From NCBI RefSeq assembly GCF_042453785.1, contig NC_091670.1:35599501-35663500 (forward strand): 64,000 nucleotides of DNA, in the 5' to 3' direction. Made by a program: the position numbers and the translations under genes. Below the pieces are notes generated by a model that made no database searches, was not told the DNA's origin, and worked only from the letters and a program-made list of their open reading frames with translations. The DNA comes from Malus domestica. Taxonomy: Eukaryota > Streptophyta > Magnoliopsida > Rosales > Rosaceae. Shown piece after piece: positions 56,204-64,000 of this stretch (the first letter of the stretch is position 1; each line of letters opens with the position of its first letter).

Positions 56204-56998
56204 CTTATATTTTCAACCTTATCAGATCTAATTTGATATTTAATTTGGACTTAGTTCAAATGCACATTGGAATTTTTATCGCATTTCAGATGAAAATACT
56301 GAACTTAATTGTTTTGATGTTAAATGTGACATGTTTTTTATTTATCAGATTGACATGACATCTTCAGAATTTTTTATTATTTTGTTTAGACTTGTTTTTA
56401 GCATGTGATATCTAAGCTCAGTATCTGTTTTTAGGTACTACGTGATTGGTGTCATTGTTGTCCTTGCTGTTGCTGTTCTGTGGAGGGTTTTCCGAGCCCC
56501 CAACTCTAAATTTTATGATTGTCTTTGGCCTTTCCTAAAGGTCGTTTTCAACGGTATCTGGCGTTTGCTTAGAGGTGTAGTCAGACTCTACAGATATGGG
56601 TGCACAACCATTATTTCCTTAATTCCAAATATCATATCCCTGCTACGCCAGTCTCTTTCTGCAGGTTCTCTTTCCGCAGGTTTTCTGGTAAGTTGTTCCC
56701 ACTCTCATTTTCTATTCATTTGTTGATATCTAAGTTCTAACTTTTATTTTTGTTATCTTAGTTTATGATAGTCGTAGCTGTTACCACTCTCATTGGACAT
56801 TTAGGGTCTCAATTGGCTTTCCATGCCCCTACCCGATCTATTTCCGCTTCACGAGCAACAGGACCTTCCGGAAGAATGGTTCATAGCCCACGAAGTGCAT
56901 CTGGATCAACAGTCGGTTTTAAGGTTCCTGCGGAACGTGCCAAGTCGCTGGCGAATTACAGGTGCCGTGGTGGTGGCTGGAGCTGCAGGGGTTGCTGC
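56204..56998 (+). repeat. Left arm of an 0.8-kb inverted duplication
   Basis: Highly similar to the reverse complement of 57412-58227 over intron and exon sequence alike. The spacer between arms is 413 bp and contains the 3' part of the plus-strand gene copy. Confidence 0.9.
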
Positions 56999-57221
56999 TA
57001 GAGCTGCAGGGGTTGTTACAGATGAAGTTTCTCCCCTGGACATCTTTGCGGCACAAGTTAACCACATTCCGAGGAATGTCTTGGTAGCTACTGGAGCCAT
57101 CCTACTCGACGTTATTCCATACGAAGATGTATGGAATTACGTCTCGGACACTGCCACTCAGTATGAGACTATGGTCCGCAGAGCAAGGAGGAATTTCTCG
57201 CCAGGGTCGAGCCCCAGATGA
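56435..57221 (+). pseudogene. Unrecognised membrane-protein gene, 5'-truncated copy
   Basis: Exon 56435-56687 encodes a hydrophobic, Arg-rich stretch (YYVIGVIVVLAVAVLWRVF, GIWRLLRGVVRLYRYG, TTIISLIPNIISLLRQS). Exon from 56762 encodes FMIVVAVTTLIGHLGSQLAF. Downstream, the frame shifted by +1 stays open to 57221 (DLPEEWFIAHEVHLDQ, RITGAVVVAGAAGVAARAAG, LLDVIPYEDVWNYVSDTATQ). The same VIPYEDVWNYVSD frame is kept in the third copy near 60.8 kb, so it is coding, and an unrecognised splice or a frameshift must join the parts. Exons 1-2, present in the minus-strand copy, are missing here. Several hydrophobic segments suggest a small multi-pass membrane protein. Function unknown. Confidence 0.45.
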
Positions 57222-57411
57222 TTTGATGGTTTTAGGATTGTGTTTAGAAACTCAAAACTAAGTGTTTAATCTATTACGTAGTTTAGACAATCAATCTTTA
57301 ATGTGTTTAGAAACTTGGGTTTGATCTGTTTACGTTGTCGGGCCACAGCGTCCCTATAACTTAGACTATTCCATTACCGGTGGCTATGTAGTATGTATAG
57401 GATTCCTTAAT

Positions 57412-58227
57412 GCAACCCCTGCAGCTCCAGCCACCACCACGACACCTGCAATTCGCTAGCAACTAGGCACGTTCCGCAGGAACCTCAAAACCGGTTGCAG
57501 TGTTTATCCAGTTGCGCTTCGCGGGCTACTAGCCATTCTTCCGAAAGGTCCTGTTGCTCGTGAAGCGGAAATAGATCGGGTAGGGGCAGGAAAAGCCAAT
57601 TGAGACCCTAAATGTCCAATGATAGTGGCAACAACTACGACTATCGTAAACTAAAATAACAAAAATAAAAGTCAGAACCTAGATATCAACAAATGAATAG
57701 AAAATGAGAGTGGGAACAACTTACTAGAAAACCTGCGAAAAAAGAATCTGCAGAAAGAGACTGGCATAGCAGGGATATGGTATTTGGAATTAAGGAAACA
57801 ATGGTTGTGCACCCATATCTGTAGAGTTTGACTACACCTCTAAGCAAACGCAGATACCGCTGAAAACGGCCCTAGGAAAGGCTAGAGACAATCAAAAAAT
57901 TTAGAGTTGGGGGCTCGAAAAACCCTCCACATAACAGCAACAGCAAGGACAACGATAGAAACAGCAAGGACAACGATGACACCGATCACGTAGTACCTAA
58001 AAAAAGATACTTCGCTTAGATATCATATGCTAAAAACAAGTCTAAACAAAACAATAAAAAATCCTGAAGATGTCATGTCAATCTGATAAATAAAAAACAT
58101 GTCACATTTAACATCAAAACAATTAAGTTCAGTTTTTTCATCTGAAATGCGATAAAAATTCCAATTTGCATTAGAACTCAGTCCAAATTAAATATCAAAT
58201 TAGATCTGATAAGGTTGAAAATATAAG
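57412..58227 (-). repeat. Right arm of the 0.8-kb inverted duplication
   Basis: Reverse complement of 56204-56998; introns are as similar as exons, so the duplication is recent. It continues beyond the arm into exons 1-2, which the left arm lacks. Confidence 0.9.
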
Positions 58228-58446
58228 ATATCCAAAAAGAATTCAACAGGTAATCTTACATGTGCCTTGCGAGGGGATCGAAATCGATCGCATCAAAAGC
58301 AGATGCCACCCAACGCAAAATAGCAGCGACAATTGCAGACACCTAATTAGCAAAACAAAATAACCTAAATCCTAAATCAAATAGCATAGCACGTCAGGGA
58401 GGAAGGGAGAGAGAGGCGAGGGAGAGAGGAGAGAGGGATCTACCAT
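57412..58446 (-). pseudogene. Unrecognised membrane-protein gene, 3'-truncated inverted copy
   Basis: Exon 1 ends with the start codon itself (58446-58444, ATG/GTAGAT). Exon 2 (58342-58260) encodes VSAIVAAILRWVASAFDAID and FDPLARHM. Exon 3 starts at 57996 with YYVIGVIVVLAV, includes a duplicated VVLAV segment, and soon hits a TAG (DCL*P). The next exon has further stops and a length change against the plus copy. The homology ends at 57412, before the VIPYEDVWNY part. A CT-rich leader precedes exon 1. This copy supplies the 5' end that the plus copy lacks, and the reverse holds for the 3' end. Confidence 0.5.
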
Positions 58447-58669
58447 GTCAAAGGAGATCGAATGCGCGAACGAATGCGAGAGATGCAAGAGCGAATGCGC
58501 GAGTTCTTGCACAGGACCGAATGCGCGGGATCGATTTGTAACATTTGTTACGGTTCCTGAAATTTACTGCGCCTATATTTATAAGAGACTAAATCTCACT
58601 CACGATCCGTCCGATCTGGATAGTTCTACGGTCCAGAGTCCTCGACTCCCCGCCGATCTGAACGAGTAA

Positions 58670-59412
58670 TAAGAGCATGTAAAAACAAATAAATATAATA
58701 AAAAATGTAAAAAGCTGATACAAGGAAAAAAATTTCAGATCCACAACTTCTGAAATAGAGAACAAGCATAGCATCAAATGTGCAAACACAGAAACCGAAA
58801 ACAAGCATAATATCAAATGATACAAATTTGCTTGTTATCAATTTCTGAGGATGAGTATTTGATATCATATTTGTTTTCAATTTCTTAGGCTGTTAAGGCC
58901 TCAACACAATTTTTTTTCTGTACACGGCATTGGAGAGAGATTTGTGTTGGGAGAGAGAAAAGGGACAAAGAGGAGAGGATAGGAGAGGAAGGCTGCCGTC
59001 TGATCGGTTTCACCATCTCTAACCATCATTATATAGCGTTACCAACTTAGGGTTTCAAATGAAGTTACAAAATTACCCCTCTGTTTAGATCTGGATTTAA
59101 AGCGGCTCTATTGGGCTCTTTCGTTGTCATTAAATGGCCCACTAACTATCGAAATTCTAAATTTACAGGGCACTTTCATCAAAAACAGCATGTGCATCAT
59201 TACAAGTTTAGAACTTCATTGATTGAATCATTAACTACAAAGTTGTCTTGCAACCTATCACATATATCTCAGGTATCCAAAGCTGCTGCTACCTTGAACC
59301 TAACACTTGACTTATACATGCAGTTCGGCTTTTGAATTTGCACTACTTTTATTTGGACTGAGAATAAACATTGGGCATGTTCAAGGCTCAAACCTAAAGC
59401 GATGATTTGTAT
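58670..59412. other. Spacer
   Basis: No gene. Bases 59165-59335 (catcaaaaacagcatgtgca, gaacttcattgattgaatca, ccttgaacctaacacttgac) repeat sequence from 54.0-54.2 kb with moderate divergence. Confidence 0.4.
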
Positions 59413-59421
59413 TTATTTTTA

Positions 59422-60578
59422 GGGTAAAAGACTGTTTACTACCCTAATGTTTCGTGGTTTTCAACATTTAGTACATCAAGTTTTTTTCGTCTCAGAGTCA
59501 TACCTAAAGTGTAAATTTTGGGACAATCTCATACATCCGTTAGTCAAACTGTTAAGTTTTTCGTTAACTGTGACATGACGCACTGACTGGGCGCCACGTG
59601 TCATCCACGTTTTTTTTTTCTTTCTTTTTTCTTTCTTTTCTTTTCTTCTTCTTCTTCCTCCGACTGCAACTTTCTTCTTCTTTTTTTCTTTTTTTTTTTT
59701 TTGCTTCTTCCTTCTTCTTCTTCTTCTTCTTCTTCTTCTTCTTCTTCTTCTTCTTCTTCTTCTTCTTCTTCTTCTTCTTCTTCTTCTTCTTCTTCTTCTT
59801 CTTCTTCTTCTTCTTCTTCTTCTTCTTCTTCTTCTTCTTCTTCTTCTTCTTCTTCTTCTTCTTCTTCTTCTTCTTCTTCTTCTTCTTCTTCTTCTTCCTC
59901 CGAAATCTGGGGAAGTTTGTTTTTTTTTTTTCTTTCTTTCTTCTTCTTCCTCCCTCTTCCTTCTTCTTCCTCCGACTGCAATTTTTTCTTCCTCCTTCTC
60001 CTTCTTCTTCCTCCTTCTTCTTCTTCTTCTTCCTCAAAAAAAAAAAAACACTTTCATCTTCCCCCAAATTCGGAGGAAGAAGAAGAAGAACGAAGAAGGG
60101 GAAGGAAGAAGGAGAAGAAGGAGGAAGAAAAAAAAAACTGAATCTGGGCAGATTCGGAGGAAGAAGAAGAAGAAAGGAGGAAAGAGAAAGAAGAAGAAGA
60201 AGAAGAGAAAAAAAAAAAAAAAAAAAGCTTCCCCAGATTCGGGAAGAAGAAAGAGAATGAGAAGGAAGAATAAGGAAGAAGGGGAAGAAATGAGGAAGGA
60301 AGGAAGAAGGAGAAGGAAGAAGAAAAAAAAAATTGCAGTCGGAGGAAGAAGGAAGAAGAAAAGAAAAGAAAGAAAAAAGAAAAGAAAAAACGTGGATGAC
60401 ACGTGGCGCCCAGTCAGTGCGCCACGTCACAGTTAACGAAAAACTTAACAGTTTGACTAACGGATGTATGAGACTGTCCCAAAATTTACACTTTAGGTAT
60501 AACTCTGAGACGAAAAAAACATGATGTACTAAATGTTGAAAACCACGAAACATGAGGGTAGTAAACAGTCATTTACCC
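59422..60578. mobile_element. 1157-bp near-palindromic MULE-like element with (TTC)n core
   Basis: Inverted arms of about 195 bp start GGGTAAAAGACTGTTTAC and (complement) GGGTAAATGACTGTTTAC. The 9-bp duplication TTATTTTTA is at 59413-59421 and 60579-60587. Inside, the left half is TTC-rich and the right half GAA-rich, with paired landmarks cctccgactgcaa / ttgcagtcggagg, so almost the whole element can fold on itself. Long ORFs through it are simple-repeat artefacts. Confidence 0.9.
59703..59897 (+). repeat. (TTC)n microsatellite, about 60 units
   Basis: Essentially uninterrupted TTC/CTT triplets. Likely to be highly variable in length. Confidence 0.95.
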
Positions 60579-60760
60579 TTATTTTTAAGAGCAGTTCCAC
60601 CCCTAACACAAATGCGCCAGCACCTAGCGTATTTATTAAAATATTATTAATTTTTATTATAAAATAATAAAAATTAATAATTTTTTCACCAAAAAAAAAA
60701 AAAAAGTTGCTGCTACCTTGAACCTAACACTTGACTTATGCATGTAGTTCCGACGTATGT

Positions 60761-61135
60761 CTATGTTGCTACTGGAACCATCCTACTCATCACTATACCA
60801 TACGAAGATGTATGGAATTATGTGTCGGACACTACCAATTGCTTTGAGACTATGGCCTACAATGTAATAAGGATGATCTAGCCTCGATCAAACCCTTGAA
60901 TAATGGTTGTCACCATATGATTTGATGCTTTTATGTTTGTGTCTAGAATCTCAAAACTAAGTTTTTGATCTATTTACTTAGTTTAGAAACTCAATTCTTT
61001 AATGTGTTTAGAAACCCAAGTCTTTGTTTTTAGGTACTATGTGTATAAGTCTATGTTTTTAGGTACTATGTGATCGGCATGGCATGTGCCATCATTCTCC
61101 TTACCGTTCTGTGGAGGGTTTTCCGACCCCTAACT
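60761..61135 (+). pseudogene. Scrambled third copy of the unrecognised membrane-protein gene
   Basis: First comes the 3' end (VATGTILL, PYEDVWNYVSDT, then a TAG) with its 3' flank, similar to 57088-57310. Then, in tandem, the acceptor and start of the YYVIG exon (tttttaggtactatgtgatc, WRVFRPLTLSL) similar to 56425-56510. Order is reversed relative to a single gene, so this is the junction between two head-to-tail copies or a rearranged remnant. The segment ttaggtactatgtg is itself duplicated (61031, 61060). Confidence 0.6.
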
Positions 61136-61254
61136 CTAAGTCTAACTTTTCCATCTGAAAACAACCGTTTCAGTGCAATAACAATTCCAAATCGCATAAA
61201 TTAAATCTGATAGGGGAAACACAACTAAACCCTAATAAAAAAACAAGTCTAAAC

Positions 61255-61520
61255 AAATCTAAACAAATCAATCCAAGATCCTGAAGATATCAATTTGATA
61301 AACAAGTCCAACTTATCATAGCTTAGATATAAGTTAAAACAAGTCTAAACAAATCAATCAAAGATCCTGAAGATATCAATCTGATAAAAAAAATGTAGTT
61401 ATCAAACATGGAATTATCATAGCTTAGATATAAGTTAAAACAAGACTAAACAAATCAATCAAAGATCATGAAGATATCAATCTGATAAAAAAAATTTGCA
61501 GTTATCAAACATTTAAAAAG
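61255..61520 (+). repeat. About 100-bp tandem repeat, three copies
   Basis: The unit includes caagtctaaacaaatcaatc, gatcctgaagatatcaatct and catagcttagatataagtta. Copies start near 61255, 61336 and 61441. The wording also occurs inverted in the intron of the membrane-protein gene (58030-58090), from which it may derive. Confidence 0.75.
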
Positions 61521-61793
61521 AAAATCAAAGAACCGTTAAGGAAATGACTGAAGATGTTGACATTTTGAACTATGAAAGAAAATAGATCAAAACACCTAAA
61601 TAAACAAAACAAAAATCAACTATTAAGTCCAATTTTTTCATCTGAAAACAACCGTTTCAATGCGATAATAATTCCAAATTAAATATTAAATTATATTTGA
61701 TAGGGTTGAAAAAGATATGCAAATATCACATTAAAAGAAAGAAGTAAATAAAGATCCAATTTTAGGAACAAACACCCAACAAAACACAAATCA

Positions 61794-62093
61794 TGTTGGA
61801 ACTGAACTAGGTTAACGTAAAGCTTTTGTGAACACAAGGTATATTGCACTGATAAACTCGGGAGAATTCTTATTAAACTGAAAGACATTAACTAGCTATT
61901 ATATAGCTTTACATCAACCAGAAAGTGAAATAACAACCCACGATAAACAAACCCTAGAATCGTGGTAATCGACCAAGTCAAAACAGAAAACAAACAAACT
62001 TGTCCCTCAAGTGTAGGAGGGTTATTAGCACGTCCAGAAATAAACCCTAGAATAAAGGAACCCTATCATCTAGAATCTCAGATAACTTCAACA
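61794..62093 (-). repeat. 3' LTR of the second copia element
   Basis: 300 bp, TGTTGAAGTTATC to GTTCCAACA, with canonical TG..CA ends and an internal TATA region (agctatataatagc). Confidence 0.85.
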
Positions 62094-62122
62094 TCCTCCC
62101 TTAAACTGAATACCATTGATAT

Positions 62123-63998
62123 TCAGTTTATTCTAGGGCATTTGCAAACACCTATTAAATCTCGCAGCTTCTGAAATACTTCAAGTTTCAGCGGCTTCGT
62201 CATTATGTCTGTGATCTGCTCCTGCGTAGAACACTGCAGCAACTCTACTACCTCATCTTTGACAAGATCTCGAAGGAAATGAAACCTTACATCTATATGT
62301 TTACTACGGCCATGCATTACTGGATTCTTTGAAAGCTTAATGGTTGAGACATTATCACAATAAACCACTGTCGAACCAATTTGCCTCAAATTCAAACTAC
62401 TCAGAATCCTTCTTAACCACATTACTTGACACGCACTTGAAGCTGCATCAATGAACTCTTCTTCAGTGGTGGAAAGAGTGACCACTGGTTGCTTCTTCGA
62501 GGACCATGAGACTGCTCCTGAATTCATCATAAATACATAACCTGACGTGCTCTTTTTGTCATCTTGATCACCAGCATAGTCACTGTCCGTATAGCCGATA
62601 AGCCCTTCATCTCCTCCCTTCTTGTAGAATACCCCAAACTCAACAGTGCCCTTTATGTACCTTAAAATCCTTTTGGCTGCCAACAAATGAGTCTCAGTGG
62701 GATACTCCATGTACCTGCTGATTAGGCTTACGGTGTACATAAGATCAGGTCGTGTAGCTGTTAAGTACATAAGACTTCCAACCATCTACTTATAAAATGT
62801 GTTGTCTACTCTCGCTCCTCCTTCATCACGAGTGAGTTTAAAACCAAGAACCGCAAGGTTATGCACTGAGTTGCACCGACCCATGTTAAACATTTCTAAC
62901 ACTTCATGTGCATACTTACGTTGACTCATAAAAATACCATCTGATGTCTGTATTACTTCAATGCCAAGAAAGTACCTCATTTGTCCGAGATCAGTCATAT
63001 CAAACTCAATCATCATGGATTTCTTAAATTGCTCAAACAACACTCCATCATTCCCAGTGAAAATAAGATCATCAACATATAGGCAAACAATCAATATTTT
63101 ACCTTCATTGGCTGTCTTGATAAACAATATGTGCTTAAAGGGACATTTGCTGAAGCCCTCATTGATAAAATACGCCTCTATTCGACTGTACCATGCTCGT
63201 GGAGCCTGCTTGAGCCCATATAGCACCTTCTTGAGACGATATACCTTGGCTTCGCTTCCCTTCTGTTCATATCCAGGTGGTTGTTCAACAAAGACTTCTT
63301 CATTAATCTCTCCATGCAAGAAAGCTGATTTGACATCGAGTTGGTAGATCTTCCAACTCCTTTGTGCAGCAAGGAAATAACCACTCGAATTGTATCCAAT
63401 CGTGCCACTAGTGCTAACACTTCAGAAAAGTCTACTTCATATTGTTGGCTATACCCTTTGGCAACAAGCCGAGCCTTGTACTTGTCCACCTCTCCATTTT
63501 CATTCAGTTTTGTCTTGAAAACCCACTTTACTCCAATAGTTTTTCCTCCTGATGGTAGGTCAGTCAACTCCCATGTATTATTCTTCTCTATTGCTTCTAT
63601 TTCTCGATCCATTGCTTGTTTCCACTTCTCACTCTTCATGGCTTCGCAATAAGTAGTGGGATCGCCGTTAGTAAACAAGGCTAGATAAGCCAGGTTCATA
63701 CTTTCTTCATCAGAGAGACCTTCACCAGTGTCATAGTCTCTCATCCAAATTGGTGGCCTTCGAGCTCGTCCCTCTTGAGGTGCACTGCCTTCATTTGTGA
63801 CATCTTCTGATTTGAATAAGTTATCACCATTCGACTCATGAGCTTCAGATTCTTCTTTATCTTCTTCTTCATTTCCTTCATCTTCTGTAACTGTTTCTTC
63901 ATCAAGATTAGCTAAGATAGCTTCCTCATGACTTTCATCCCAAATCCATTGTTGATCTTCCTCAAATACCACATCTCAACTTATAATAGTTTTGTTTG
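62123..63998 (-). pseudogene. copia pol fragment (RT and RNase H) with stops and a frameshift
   Basis: Reverse-transcriptase landmarks: WKQAMDREIEAIEKNNTWEL, KYKARLVAKGYSQ, SAFLHGEI-type region, CLYVDDLIFTGND. RNase H: YTDSDYAGDQDDKKSTSG, LSTTEEEF, DVRFHFLRDLV. Lesions: TGA at 63978-63976, a 1-bp deletion near 63370 shifting the frame in the RT core (ISL/LHKG for an expected ISLAAQR-type sequence), and TAG at 62788-62786. The natural end is the stop at 62123. Non-functional. Confidence 0.9.
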
Positions 63999-64000
63999 AG

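Larger units (their letters stand above)
61794..64000 (-). mobile_element. Second Ty1/copia retrotransposon, 3' half
   Basis: 3' LTR at 61794-62093, polypurine tract (aagggagga, complement of 62094-62102), RNase H, reverse transcriptase and part of the integrase tail follow to the window edge. The element continues beyond 64000. Likely left target duplication AATCA at 61789-61793. Different family from the element at 32-38 kb. Confidence 0.9.

Noticed and set aside
58445..58669. 74-codon plus-strand ORF with many Cys
   Set aside because: Antisense to the 5' leader and first exon of the minus-strand membrane-protein copy; composition comes from a gaatgcgcga-type short repeat.
59564..60553. 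Long ORFs encoding poly-Lys, poly-Glu, poly-Phe or poly-Ser on both strands
   Set aside because: They are translations of the (TTC)n/(GAA)n core of a palindromic transposon in every frame; no domain, no codon signal.

Overview
The window is nuclear DNA of a dicot plant. Genes are split by many short GT-AG introns, spacers are AT-rich, and transposons are dense. The proteins (CYP716A triterpene oxidases, SBT2 subtilase, VPS2.2, RPI4) and the repeat families resemble those of Rosaceae, probably the apple/pear group. That placement is inference from remembered family resemblance, not a search.

Layout. 1-4.1 kb: transposons around an orphan first exon of a GH31 alpha-glucosidase-like gene (minus). 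4.8-8.9 kb: ESCRT-III gene VPS2.2 (plus, 11 exons). 9.8-17 kb: tandem pair of CYP716A cytochrome P450 genes (minus). 18-28.5 kb: a gene-poor zone of MULE-type elements, SINEs, TRIM-like retroelements, a possible solo LTR and tandem duplications. 28.9-31.6 kb: plastid-type ribose-5-phosphate isomerase RPI4 (minus, 9 exons). 32.1-37.9 kb: a Ty1/copia element with three LTRs inside one target-site duplication. 40.7-46.7 kb: SBT2-type subtilisin-like protease (plus, 10 exons). 47.1-48.0 kb: an odd retroelement derivative with inverted LTRs and a 205-bp tandem array. 51.9-53.7 kb: two convergent genes for secreted proline-rich proteins; one carries a DNA transposon in frame inside its ORF and another at its start codon. 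56.2-58.4 kb: a near-palindromic pair of copies of an unrecognised membrane-protein gene, with a scrambled third copy near 61 kb. 59.4-60.6 kb: a 1.16-kb palindromic MULE-like element with a long (TTC)n core. 61.8 kb to the end: the 3' half of a second, decayed copia element.

The strongest structural theme is a swarm of elements with 9-bp target-site duplications, the Mutator-superfamily hallmark. It includes two Pack-MULE-like elements carrying the same receptor-kinase exon in opposite orientation on either side of the P450 pair, and six copies of one MITE, each 154 bp long, five of them with recognisable 9-bp duplications. The intact host genes are unrelated housekeeping or specialised-metabolism genes. 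Only the P450 pair and the proline-rich pair look like local gene families. I see no rRNA, tRNA gene or CRISPR array.
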